Below, piece after piece: positions 51,186-61,990 of a stretch of DNA of 64,000 bases (its first letter is position 1; each line of letters opens with the position of its first letter). The stretch is from NCBI GenBank assembly GCA_019614645.1, contig JABWDB010000011.1, positions 6,893,501 to 6,957,500 on the forward strand, read 5' to 3'. Source of the DNA: Stratiolaelaps scimitus (taxonomy: Eukaryota > Arthropoda > Arachnida > Mesostigmata > Laelapidae). The position numbers and the translations under genes were made by a program. The notes beneath the pieces are model-generated. The model saw only the letters and a list, made by a program, of their open reading frames with translations, did not search any database and was not told where the DNA came from.

Positions 51186-52027
51186 TTAAACACCTGGCGC
51201 ACGCATTCAGCTAGATATAAGTTGGTGACTATGGGTACAATGAGGCAGGGGAACAGCACACATGCTACGAAGGCTCATGGCAGCTCATCATGAGGCGAAA
51301 CAGAGTATCGTAACTCTATGGGAATCTTGGGCGTAGACAGTGTGTGGGGGAGGCGTAGCGGCGAAATTCAAATTGCCAAGTAACCTTCGTCACACCGAGG
51401 TGGTCAAGACGGCGTCTTTTACGACGTTTCACGACACATCACTCACGTCATATGCATTATTGTTGTTGTTATTATTATTATGTCGTCTGTCCTCGCCGCT
51501 ACCAGCAGATTGACAGGAAACAGATGACACCGCACAGAGTGTCTTGGACCAGGTGTGTCCTTCGAGTTGGCGGACTACAACGGTACTTGTCGTCTATTGT
51601 AGACTGTGTGAAGCTGTCTAGGTCGTGGAAGACCCCGACCACGAACGCCGCTGGGGATCGGCGCTAGCTCGAGTGGTCCTACTTGGCGAATGGAAATTCA
51701 AACGTTCCAACAGAGGTTCTCAACAGGAAAGACAACATCAAGCACTGGTCCTTGTCGATGGCATTCGCACGTCGCGTGGTAAACAGTTGTGAAGCTCATT
51801 GAACGATTCGGATCACTCGCACGAGGCGACCACCGAGGCAAGGTCCGACAGACGAATATTGCCTGCAACGGTCCCTCATGCGTCTGCACAAGGAACTTCG
51901 TGCGACTCGGTCCAGTGCAATGTGTCCCCCTGCTGTATCCCTCTGCGGACAGCACGCTCGGCCGACGCCGCCCGATCTCAGTTACACTTCGCTATCAACG
52001 TCCTCGTCGACCGGTAGCTCTACTCAC

Positions 52028-52231
52028 CTTTGAGAAGCATGTCGAGATGCGCCCAGAGTATCTCTCCCGTATAGGGCGGAGCTCGGACGAGGAACGCTTC
52101 CTTGCCGAGCGCGCAGATCTCGCGGCCTCCCAGCGTCCCGAAGAGGCACCGGTCCAGTCCCTGCAGCGAGAACTCGCTCACCGCCCACGACAGCCAATGG
52201 GCAACGTCCGCCGAGGACCATGCGCGCGGAT
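52028..52231 (-). CDS. pnt: pnt coding exon B: PNT (pointed/SAM) domain
   Basis: This 204-bp exon is bounded by acceptor CGACGCTTTCAG and donor AAAG|GTGAGTA. It encodes almost the whole PNT domain: PRAWSSADVAHWLSWAVSEF, then SLQGLD, ICALGKEAF, and TGEILWAHLDMLLK. These match the Ets-1/Pnt pattern DPRxW...W..WAxxEFSL...L...G...CxLGKxxFL..AP...GxILWxHLxxLxK. In Ets-1 the domain docks ERK2 and binds CBP. The ERK2-docking triplet known in Ets-1 as Leu114, Leu116 and Phe120 reads Leu, Arg, Tyr here (segment FLVRAPPYTG), so two of three docking positions are changed. The last base, G, joins AC of exon C to give Asp. Skipping this exon would keep the frame because both borders are phase 1. Confidence 0.94.
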
Positions 52232-52856
52232 CTGAAAGCGTCGGGAGGGACGGCAAGAAAACGGTTTAGAGAGAAGGGATACGACGCCCGGCAAAAACAC
52301 ATAAATCACGGGACATGCCGAGAGAGAGAGCGAGATAGAGAAGAACCATGAACATGACTGAGACGAAGATCATAAGACCTGAACGACATCAGGGCTACAT
52401 CGCGTTGGTTATGATCGAGGCGGCCAGGCAATCATGAGCTGGCGTGGAGACTGTGCACGGAATCACCACTAGAGAGGGAACGTGAGGCCATCGCGCGGCT
52501 GCACGCTTGGCCAAGATGGCCAGCTAAAGGACACAAGAGGACCGGCCATTTAGAGCGGCAATCCAGAATGGCGGCTGGCAGCTGTGCGTCTGTCTGCGCG
52601 CGATGCAACGATGTGTGTACGCGAGCCTTCGAACTAACTCTCGCAGAGGCGCAACGGACCTCAGCGCGCCCCCGATGTTGCCGTGTGTCCCCACCCCCCT
52701 ACCCCTCGGCCTAAAAGTGCTGCTGGACGACGACGAGCGAGCAGCGAGCATTGGCCAGGGACGGGACTCGCACTGCAGATCGTTCGTCTAGCGCTATAAA
52801 CGCACGCGCGCACAGATCACCCTACGAAGACTAAGGAGGAGGGTAGAGAGACGGGG

Positions 52857-52890
52857 ATATATATATATATATATACATACATATATATAT
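52857..52890. repeat. (TA)n array with CATA variants
   Basis: In the intron between exons A and B. Confidence 0.9.
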
Positions 52891-54174
52891 GAAAATAAAT
52901 AAAATAAATATTTCTATCTCTGATGGAGCAACTCTGTTTCACGTAACAACAAATGAAGCATCAACGTATAAGAACATATCAACCCTGAGCGCTGCCTCAT
53001 GACTCTGGGTGAGAGACGTAATATACGTATTCGTCACTTAAACGTCATCGAACTTAAGCAGGTAGAGAAGGCGGCGCAGGCAAAAAATATAATAATAATA
53101 ATACTTATAATCACACTAAATAGTGCCGATTCGACGGCTCATCTCTCGGCAGGCCCCTTTGCGTGTTGACGAACAGGTAAGGATGAGTAACCTTGTTCAT
53201 CGAGAGAATATCCAGAGCGGCAGAAATGACACGATACTTCGGAAGGCATATGTAATCGATTTGGAGGCCATTACTGTGTAGAATATCAGTGAACGCTGAC
53301 ATTGGTGGCTATATGCAGCGTATCCGTTCGAATCAAACGTGTTTGACTATAATTTGGGTCAAATTCGCCGAAATCTCTCAGTGCTCTCGGATGACCCGTG
53401 CTCTCGGAGTCACAGGCGTGCGCTCGAGACGGAAGGCCAGCAGCTCGGTTCAACTTAGCTCAATGCGAGCGAGTCGAGCCAGGATCAACAAGATCGTCCA
53501 TACAACAACAACGACAGAAGCAACATACGAATCACATCCATCTGCCAGCACAATTACTAGATTGGAAGTAATCACGGTGCGTGGAGGTCGTATCGGCTAC
53601 ACCTACTCGTCAAAGGTATAGCTTGTAGCAAGGTATGATATTTTGTAGTTAATGCACCACAAAGCACCTTGGATTGAGCCTCTCTCGTCGCCGTGATGCG
53701 TCCTCGTCGATCGATCTCGTGCGCGGGCCTTCGCCATTTGCGACGCACATGCAGATACACCCGTGAGTTTTGGCCTAGCAAGGACGCGCGGCTCGGCCTG
53801 CCTGCCTGCCGACCCAACGACCGATTGCCTGCTCAGGACCGCCGTGTCCTTTCTCCGTGTCTGTCTGTCGAAACAGATCGAGAGAGAGAGTGAGAGCTGT
53901 TGTATCTCCGTAGTCGCTGTGGTGTCTTCTCTGCGTTGGTTCGCATCTTGTGCACCTTGGTCACCCTCGTTTTCCTCGCTTCTGCTATGAGAGAGCGAAC
54001 GAGTGTAGGCCATCCCGCTGAAGAACGTCGTCTCCTCCCGATATACCCAGAGAAAGAGAGAGTTACATAAGGCCTCACTTCCGGACGCGCGGCAGCATTT
54101 CCGGCCAAGCAGTATACCGTACACAGCTCGTACACAACTCAGCAGAACTCAGCTCGTGTAGGGTCGACTGAAGA

Positions 54175-54175
<1 letters not shown>

Positions 54176-54208
<33 letters not shown>
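54176..54208. repeat. (TA)n array
   Basis: Followed by a short GA run; intron between exons A and B. Confidence 0.95.
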
Positions 54209-54211
<3 letters not shown>

Positions 54212-55517
54212 GAGAAAGAGAGAGAAATGAACGGAGTGAATACGCGAGCTAGTGAATGACGCCGAGGGGGTGAGGCGCAAGGAGACCGTCCAGGCAACCA
54301 CAGCGATCACTAAGAGACGTCTCCCAACGACGGACCAGTGAGTGGTCGTGTTGGCCGCGGGCAGGTGGCTGATGCGGAAGCTGTTCACGAGCTCGGCGCG
54401 AGCTCCCTTTGCCAGAGCGCACATCGACCAGGACGAGGAGATGAACTTAAACTACATCGTTATTGGCGCGAGCGCGTTGGCTGCTGCATCGAGTTACATT
54501 CGTTGTGGAAACTCGGCGGTGGCGCGGCGGCGGAGGCAGCAAGATGACAGTGGTGAGGAAGCATTGCTGCTGGTGGGTAGTACTTCGGGCCGACATCGAT
54601 TACGAGGCGGGAAGCAATAGTCGGGCTGGGAGCGGTTTATTGGTGTAAGGGATTTCGGGGGAGGACTACCAGTGCCTCGTAAGTAGATATATAAAGAGAT
54701 AGATAGATAGATGGATGCGAGATGTCGAACCGAATGATATATGTTTATACGTTTATACGCCGCGGGTGCTGCTACATGAATCACATATACGGACACATCG
54801 GTATACACGCTAATATTGAAGAGGCAGAGGGCTCTGAGATATGAGAGCGGGAGGAACTCGGATAGGATCTGGACGGAAGCAAACGATACATCTATACACG
54901 CACACATATAAGTTTTCGAGGAAGGCCATGCGGGGATATGTCGTTGAGGCCTGGAAAGGGCCTGTCTGTCTGCCACGCATCGCGATGGACACGTATGTAC
55001 GCTTGTGGCGATAGCCAAGGAACCCAGGCGGCCTCGCATGGGCATCCACCTGTAGACGGATAAGCGCCGCTGGCGAAGCGGCAACTAAGCAATTGAATCG
55101 TTTGGCCACCATACTGAAGCTGTGTGATCGTATCACAGTTGAACGAGACGTGTCAGCTTAGACGCGATGGTCGACGTGAGGAGCACTGCTTGACCAGCCA
55201 CCGTAGGGAATCGGCAACTGTATCAGGACGGGTCTCAGTGAGTGATAAGTTCATTGATGTGCGCTCGATCGATCAGCGGGGATCACCTCAATCGGAGGAC
55301 GTAAGACCCTAATGGACCTCATTGGAAAATGTTAATTGTTCGGTAGGCCGATTTCGAGGGCCACCGTATTCCCTTGTCGGTGTGCCGAGCGGATATTATT
55401 ATAGAAAGCACAATTGTAGTTGTTGCTGCTGGTGCTGCTGCTGCTGTGTTTTGGCTATGCTCATGCTTATCATTGTACACATATGTTCGTTTGGAAGCTT
55501 TAACATTTTGCACATAC

Positions 55518-55637
55518 CTCGTGGCGTGTTCAACATATCGCGAACTTTGTCCCATGTTGAGAAGGAGATCTGAAGCACATGGGCCATCTTCTGGTTTGTA
55601 CCCGGCGTCAGCGGTGGCACCTGGCTCGGTAGGTCAA
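55518..55637 (-). CDS. pnt: pnt coding exon A: MAPK phospho-acceptor segment before the PNT domain
   Basis: This 120-bp internal exon has 39 full codons. The acceptor is a pyrimidine-rich tract ending TTGCAG at 55638-55643; the donor is GAG|GTATGTG at 55518/55517. It encodes DLPSQVPPLTPGTNQKMAHV and continues through ISFSTWDK to MLNTPR. PLTPGT matches the ERK site that is Thr38 in vertebrate Ets-1 and lies in the PLTP motif of Drosophila PntP2. The following helix (QKMAHVLQISFSTW) corresponds to the flexible helix before the PNT domain. The last base, G, joins AT of exon B to give Asp of the family motif DPRxW. The exon starts with two bases of a split codon, so at least one more coding exon lies upstream. 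Exon borders are inferred; the motif is seen directly. Confidence 0.9.
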
Positions 55638-57060
55638 CTGCAACACATAAATAGATCCCCTGTTAATACTTTGCTGCGTATCGATCAAACAGATCACGAA
55701 GTTGTCAATAGTTGTTGTTGTTTTTTGTTTCTGGTTGTTATTTCGCTATTGCAGACAAGCTGGAGGCTATTACATGAAGTCACACAGATGTCATCCACTG
55801 GCTGACCGAGAGCGAAACGTCTCTCTCTCTCTTAATCCAATAGCTCCTGATGACCTGTTTCGTTTTGTTCAAATCGATTATATATTCATCCATTTTAATG
55901 AAATAATGAGAAACGCCAAAATCAATACGTGAACACTTGTGCTATCTCTCCCTCCCCCGAGGATGAACACGTCGGTCGAGTTGCCGACAACGTGTCCGCT
56001 TGCATGATATCATCCTATTCACGCATATTGGTGACGATGCTGATCATAAAGCTTCTGAGGTTCACGATATTTCGGGCCCACATTCAGCTGAATTGTATGT
56101 CACCCGCTGGTAGGTAGTGCGTTGTGTAGTTTTGCCATTCGGGCTATTGTCGACGTATAGTTTCTGGGGTGGCGAGGTAGCGCGAAGTTAAGTGAAGTGA
56201 TGTGAAACGACGAACGCGGACGGTTGACGGTGAGCATCGAACGCCACGATACCGCTATATATCACCAACGGCAGGCGGGTGCCGAACGGGACCGATGGTC
56301 GGCTGTACCCGGCCCTTTGGCCAACACCCGTAGGACACTAGGCCATAAGGAACCGGGTTAACAGGGCTGCACCGTGAAAGCCTAGCGAGGTCTGGAAAGG
56401 CAGAATACTTCCTATCAGGCGAACGGATCGAGGATTCTATATAGGACGCCAAAAACGCAATCTATGTCTGCCGATCGCTCGGTCGGGAATATTGGATCAG
56501 AAGGAGAGAAAGAGAGAGATATATATAGAGTGAGAAAGAGAGAGAGATTCACCGAACTAATGCTGAACTGATGGAGGAGCCGGGCGGGCTCATAACCCAA
56601 CAAGCCTATCCTTCTTCAGGCCAGTGTAGGCCGAAATACAAACGGGCGGATTGGTGTCACAAATATCGACCTGTTTCATTCTCAATAACACAAGTACCAC
56701 AACGGCAAATACCTGATTGCAGCGACGATCGCGAGCGCACTTTTATAGTTAAATCAATTTGCAGCCGCTTCTGCATCATTAGGTTGGGCTACGCCGCCGT
56801 CGGCAAATCTGCCCCTACGTGCGAAAGTCGTGCATCAGGAAGGCCGTCGGTTCAAGAGGCCGACGCCACATCGTTAGGAGGTGTCGCTTCAACCAGTTTA
56901 ATTAGCACTTGAATCGGAAAAGTTCGGCAGATGTGCGTAGTTCGACGCGGCTCAACTTGACATCGGTCGGAGACACGACATCATCAGTGTTTGGCGATGG
57001 GCATCAAGGCACTCACTTATGAGTTTGCGGTGTTTGTTGTTGCCGAGTGACAACAGTGAA

Positions 57061-57078
57061 GGGGGGGGGGGGGGGGGG
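57061..57078 (+). repeat. Poly-G run of 18
   Basis: An uninterrupted run of 18 G is followed by CGCGC. It lies upstream of exon A; length may be inexact in an assembly. Confidence 0.9.
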
Positions 57079-57421
57079 CGCGCTCGACGGTTGTCACCCG
57101 AGGATAGGTCGATCTGCGACGGGGGTGGCCTAAAATTGGATTTACTCACTATGCATATTAACGCTTTTTTAAGGCCTTCCTGTGTCCCCAAAGGGACGGT
57201 TGGCTGTTATGATAGATACTGTCGTCCGGTGGATGAGAAGCAAGTGCAAACGAATTTTTTTAATGCAAATATTTTCCTTAGATATTCCATTCATTTTGGG
57301 CGACGCTGAAGGACGGTGAAGGGACCTCCTTGCTTTAAATATTCTATATATATGCGTATTAAGGATGTGTACAAGTGCGCATTCAAATGTCATCAGCGAT
57401 GCAGTTAAATGTTCACTCTGT

Positions 57422-57635
57422 TTACGGCATTCTCAGCGCCTTGACGACGCGCAGGGTACCTCCGAGAACGAGGAGTTGATAGGTTACCGTTACGTTTGCC
57501 GGAACTTTGGGTAGCCGAGCTTCGAATGTGAAGAGATCATCCTTTTCAATTTGGTGAACTGCTCCCGCCATAACCGCAATCCCCACCACCCCCACCAGCA
57601 ACAACAGCAGAACCACCGCGCGCTATCTTTTTCAT
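57422..57635 (-). pseudogene. Possible small membrane-protein open frame with a one-base frame break (unrecognised)
   Basis: From 57616 (GTG) to the stop at 57422 the minus strand reads a hydrophobic segment (VLLLLLVGVVGIAVMAGAV), a charged stretch (HQIEKDDLFTFEARLPKVP) and a second apolar stretch (VTVTYQLLVLGGTLRVV), then KALRMP and stop. The layout looks protein-like: a signal anchor or two membrane segments. The nearest ATG (57633-57635, MKKIAR) is in another frame, so the open frame has no ATG unless there is a one-base error or an upstream exon. I do not recognise a family. It could equally be chance. Confidence 0.2.
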
Positions 57636-58549
57636 ATCTAACGATATATCGGCGCGGACTTTTCTTCCAGATCATCCCGATGATCGCGTCATCCGTCCAC
57701 CGCTCGACCAAGCCACATCGTCCATTAGCGCCACCGCCGCTGCTGGATCTCGTCAACGACGACTGCTAACTCCCCGTACGATATCTCTCACGTTGGCCCG
57801 TTTCCATAGCAGCTGCAGCAGCTTCACCGGCTCAGAAAGTTGCCAAGCGAACGCGCGTCGTACGAGGCGCTCACAGTTCGGCACCAGACAAACGCCGGTT
57901 AGCAATTTGCCAGACGTCGATCCGACTGAGATCGTCCGATACGATCAACGTCTGATCAACGTCGAACAGAGGGCACTGACAGAACGGGACACGTATCAGA
58001 AAGTGACGGCTAGCACATGACGAACGTCAGTGGCATGCTGACGCGCAGCGGACTTTCGCAACAACAACAAAAAATAAGGGACACAAGGAACAAGAATAAA
58101 TAATTAGAAATGAATTGGGAGGCTTAGCGAGATGTGGGACTACAGAATGCCTAGAAAATAAACACCGGGCGGCTGGTGGCCGGTGAAGTGGATTTCAAAT
58201 GTTGCTTCATATATATATATATATGAGGTTAGAGGTGAAAGTGTAAGTGCGATACTTTCTGCACACCCTGCACATCGTGCACTGTCAGCTACAGTGTTAG
58301 TACTTTGGAGAACAGTATTGGACGACACCGATCGCGAAAGGAGCTCAACTTCACTCGGGGCCATCCTCTCCTCGGTAACAACACGAATCCATCCGCGCGT
58401 CACTTCGTACAGAAATCTAATGTGTATATATATCCGCACGTCCACGGGCCAGCAGATTAAAGTCTCATACGTCCAGCCGCCCGATGACGATGTTGCCGTC
58501 AGGCAAGAACGATCTTCCCTCGGTTGTCTTAAGCAGCCCCCGGTAGCGA

Positions 58550-58598
58550 TGTAAAGGCACGACCGTGGACTTTAAATGTTGGCTGAGAGTCAGCCCGC
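58550..58598 (+). repeat. 35-bp dispersed repeat, copy 3
   Basis: ACCGTGGACTTTAAATGTTG begins a block that matches 4762-4796 at 31 of 35 bases, in the same orientation; weaker similarity extends about 15 bases upstream (GGTAGC). Confidence 0.6.
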
Positions 58599-59381
58599 AA
58601 ACCCCAGCGAGGTAAAAAGCATCGGGGCTACTCAGCTGATTCAGCCGCTACCCAGCGAGCGAGCCTACATGATATAGCGATATATTCCTCCAGTGTTGCA
58701 ATAGCCATCACAAGAACATTGTCGATTGTCGATCGATGACAAGGCGTTGTCGGGCATTGCCAGAGCTCGTGTGATATCGACGTGAAACGCATACGAAGGG
58801 TGGTCGTTAACAGTTAATGTACAATGAACACACAGATACATTATAGACAAGGAAACGATAGAGGGATAACCATCAAGACGCGGGAACGGACATATTTGGC
58901 ACGACCTTCATCTCGAGTCCACCCTGTGATCAGGGCCATCAGCGGCGACGTTGATCGCGAAAGCACTTGAATGGGCTGCGGGGTATTCTCGTATTCTTAG
59001 ACGAACTTCTCGTCGGAGCAGAGAAGCTTCGAAAACCCGGTGCTGCTTTCTCCCTGAAGCGCGTCGGTGAAGTAAGGTACGACTTCACTAGCCAAACGAG
59101 GCGGCAGCCAGCGAGAGCCATCGAACATCTGGAGACCTCAATTTCTTTTCTCTGCAGCCGAGACGGTCTGATCTCAAGGTCGGTTGTCGGTGAAATGGGT
59201 CTCCGTCTACGAGCAAAAAACCTGCCCGCTAGAGGGGACAATTAGGCGTCACTCAGCAGTAACAACATTCGTAGGACATTCGCATGCATGCAACTGACAT
59301 AGCATGTGCGAGGTAGCATTTAATTTCGCTGTAATGATGAGATGGCACATTACCGTCGACTAACTATTTACAATAGTACGC

Positions 59382-59392
59382 CGATATATATA

Positions 59393-59433
<41 letters not shown>
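59382..59433. repeat. (TA)n array
   Basis: About 50 bases of TA with one TTTA interruption, upstream of exon A. Confidence 0.95.
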
Positions 59434-59435
<2 letters not shown>

Positions 59436-60255
59436 AAACCATAGTGGAGTCCACAAGTTTCTGCAGAGGAGCCCAGTTTCTATCAAATGAAGAGTCCGGA
59501 TTATGCAGCATTTCTCTCTGGAATATCCCTGGACGGATATATATATATAAGATGCATCTCATTACACGGACAACGAGACTATATCAACCACATCAAACCT
59601 ATAGGCATCAACAAAACGGACACTAAGGGAAACGACTAGCACCAGCAGAAAAACGGACATCGCTCGTCCGACCACCACCTCTCCGGGGAACCAACTCTCC
59701 AACACAGACATGCATAGCAACCGCCCATACGCGATCGTTCATTCGACGATCTCACTCCCCCAAACTCTACACACACACACGAATTCAGCTGATATTATGT
59801 CGAGCAGAGCGACACCCGATGTCGTCACGTACACGGGCAGTGTGACACTCGCCAATTCACCTGACAACGACCGCGGGTCAACAGCAACAGCAGCAGCAGC
59901 AGCATCAACAATCGTCCCTGATCGTCCACATTCGTTCCTGTTCACGACTACAGAAACGCAGTAGTTTCGAGGTGAGGCGATGTTCCGCCCGTGCGCTGTT
60001 ATTGCATTATAGCCGAGGCTGCGTACGCTCGAGGCGATCACCGATCAACGATGACGGGTCGGCAAATGGCGACAAACCGCTGCATTTCGTCATTGCGGAG
60101 AGGCGCCGACGGAACGCTTACGATGCTTAGCCAGCACTTTTGTTCCGAATCGACGCCGGCGCCGCCGCCGCCGCTGAACGGCGAGTACATGCAAATGAGC
60201 TCAAAGCGTTGAACCCACTGATGCGTCGAGAGGCAGAAAAAAATCACCAGAAGCA

Positions 60256-60310
60256 ATTGTTGTTGTTGTTGCTGCTATTGTTGTTGTTGCTGTTGTTGCT
60301 GTTGTGTGCT
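60256..60310. repeat. TTG/CTG triplet array
   Basis: Imperfect TTG/CTG triplets upstream of exon A. Confidence 0.85.
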
Positions 60311-60659
60311 GGCGGTGTTGTGGCTTGGCGTTTGTTGGCGAAGAATGACATTGTATCGCGTATTTGTCCGCTCGATGAGCATGCCTGCGTCGTGCACGTG
60401 TCGTGCCGAGAGTAGCCGAGAGTCGACGGTCCGGCTGGGCCGGCACACAGATCAGCAGCCTCATATTAGAATGAGAAGGGATACGCTAATAAACGAGGCC
60501 TCCTCCACCCGTTCCAGAATGATCACTAGTTCATATGATGCCGATTGCAAATATACTGCGGGCAACAACGTTCACCGCATCTTCGCATAGTGATGACTCA
60601 ACGATGGCAATGGAAATCCGTGACGAGGCTCTAGCATCGTGTGTAGCTTTATGAGTGCA

Positions 60660-60680
60660 CATATATATATATATATATAC
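60660..60680. repeat. (TA)n array
   Basis: Short pure TA array upstream of exon A. Confidence 0.9.
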
Positions 60681-61859
60681 ATGATTTGTCCCCCAAACAT
60701 ATCTGTGATACACGAATGCAGACGGGTCCGGAAATAATTACGATAGATATCCAGTCAACGGACGCAACATAATTTCACTACGTGCGTCGAAGATGTAGGC
60801 GTTTCCTGTTGTTTTTTTATTCCATGTATGTGTGTATCTAATATCTATTTATTGTATCCTTCTTCTCGATCGCATTCTTAACTAACCCGAAGGACTACGA
60901 TTGACAGACACAACGCCTTAAAGCGGCACAGTTGCAAAAAAAAGGAAGATCTCGTGTGCACACGACGTGTCCTGACACACAAGAAGCGTGGCACTGGACG
61001 CAAATCGCGGGACGACAGCATCAACTTCGACTTCGGAGCGTTCTGCCTTCGGAGCTGGAAAGCCGTTAACTCGTCGACGATTTCTGCCGGACAGGTTCCG
61101 TCCTGCCCCCTCCGATCTTTTAACAACACTTCGCTGTTGGCACGACCTCACCAAACGTTACCACCTTGCCAAAGTGGAAGACGGTTGACTGGTCAGGCGT
61201 TCGGCGCACCATTATCATTAGCGTTGCCTTCGGTTTGTTTATGTGGGCCGTTTAAGATCGACCAGATCGATCGAACGGCCAACCAGCCGAGTCGCGCAGC
61301 AGTCGAGCCACTCCAATGGACACCTTATGCTGTTCCGCCTGCTCTCTTTCTCTCTCTATCTCTCTCTCTGTCTATATATATATATTTTTTTTTGTCGTTC
61401 TCGAAGAGTGCTCCACCCTTTCCAGAACTCTCGAAGAAGTCAGTTGAACTCTCTCGCTATCCGCTTGATCTGGTTATCTTCATAGCTGTCGCTCTTCTCG
61501 GCTCGTCTGTGTAGCTGCTCATTGTGTTTGTGGCCATTGCCAATTGCCTCGGATAGTTATGATCTTCGGGGCCAGCGATGGTGGGTTTTTTCTTCTTCTC
61601 TCGCCCCCCCCCCGCGCCATAATCGGCGGCACGCTACGATCAAACGCAAACGTTTTGTCTTCAATTTTCTGCTGCTCGCGAACCGTTGACGACGATGACG
61701 ACAATACAACAATAATGGTAAGCACTGATGATAATGACTCTCCAGCTGATAACGCCTCTCCGCAGTAACGTCTTTGAGGGGTATACGCCGAACGTTGATC
61801 AAGATCTCAGACGAGCAGACTTAAGTGCCCCCCTCCCTCCCCCGGACCCGCCCGTCCTT

Positions 61860-61990
61860 TTTATCCGTCTCGGTGACCTCGTCTGTGTCGATCTCGCGAA
61901 GGCGTTTGACGTCATTCGTCGAGAACGTGTCCACCGAGCCGGCCGGCCAGCCAGCGTGCGCTCTTCAATCGCACTGGCAAAATGGGTGAT
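61860..61990 (+). mobile_element. Fragment of a LINE-type reverse transcriptase (motif A region)
   Basis: The plus-strand frame reads VCVDLAKAFDVIRRERVHRAG at 61881-61943. The core VDLAKAFD matches RT motif A of non-LTR retrotransposons (hydrophobic-D-L/F-x-K-A-F-D), where the first Asp is catalytic. A frame open from 61728 to 62192 surrounds it, but I see no convincing fingers, YADD or thumb motif, so this looks like an isolated, diverged fragment. A chance match to this pattern is unlikely but not excluded. The family (R2/R4, Jockey, CR1 or other) cannot be told. Confidence 0.5.

Larger units (their letters stand above)
26430..52027 (-). other. Large intron between exons B and C (25.6 kb)
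   Basis: The intron has GTGAGTAG and ATATTGCAG ends on the minus strand. It holds (TA)n arrays at 28.4, 30.8, 31.3, 35.1, 36.1, 42.1 and 44.7 kb, a 32-bp minisatellite at 40.1 kb, a tRNA-derived repeat copy at 43.98 kb, one copy of the 35-bp dispersed repeat at 42.52 kb, and GC-rich CAG/CGG blocks near 34, 39.7-40.3, 45.3-46.2, 48.1-48.7 and 50.4-51.2 kb. Open frames of 100-420 codons in these blocks are low-complexity and lack recognisable domains. The block at 50.4-51.2 kb may contain an alternative first exon (separate entry). Confidence 0.8.
52232..55517 (-). other. Intron between exons A and B (3.3 kb)
   Basis: The intron has GTATGTG and GCTTTCAG ends on the minus strand. It contains a (TA)n array at 52857-52890, another at 54176-54208 next to a GA run, and otherwise unremarkable sequence. 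I see no conserved coding segment in any frame. Confidence 0.8.
13389..55637 (-). other. pnt: Ets1/pointed-type ETS transcription factor gene, five coding exons recognised (5' end missing)
   Basis: The gene encodes a nuclear sequence-specific activator. In animals, Ets1/pointed proteins bind GGAA-core sites and act at the end of receptor tyrosine kinase-Ras-ERK signalling (family knowledge). Seen here: MAPK acceptor motif, PNT domain, linker and ETS domain in the family order, on five exons A-E. All junctions are phase 1 with consensus donors (GTATGT, GTGAGT, GTGAGT, GTAAGT) and pyrimidine-rich acceptors ending in CAG. Joined codons complete Asp, Asp, Gly and Gly. The spliced product in the window is about 678 residues and lacks its N-terminal start. 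Introns are 3.3, 25.6, 8.7 and 2.6 kb. Orthology to pointed/Ets1 rather than another ETS subfamily rests on the combination of PLTP site, PNT and near-identical ETS domain. Confidence 0.95.

Noticed and set aside
56952..57191. Minus-strand reading with a phase-1 donor at 57015/57014 as possible first coding exon of pnt
   Set aside because: No ATG, and half of it is poly-Pro from the 18-G run; donor phase alone is not enough.
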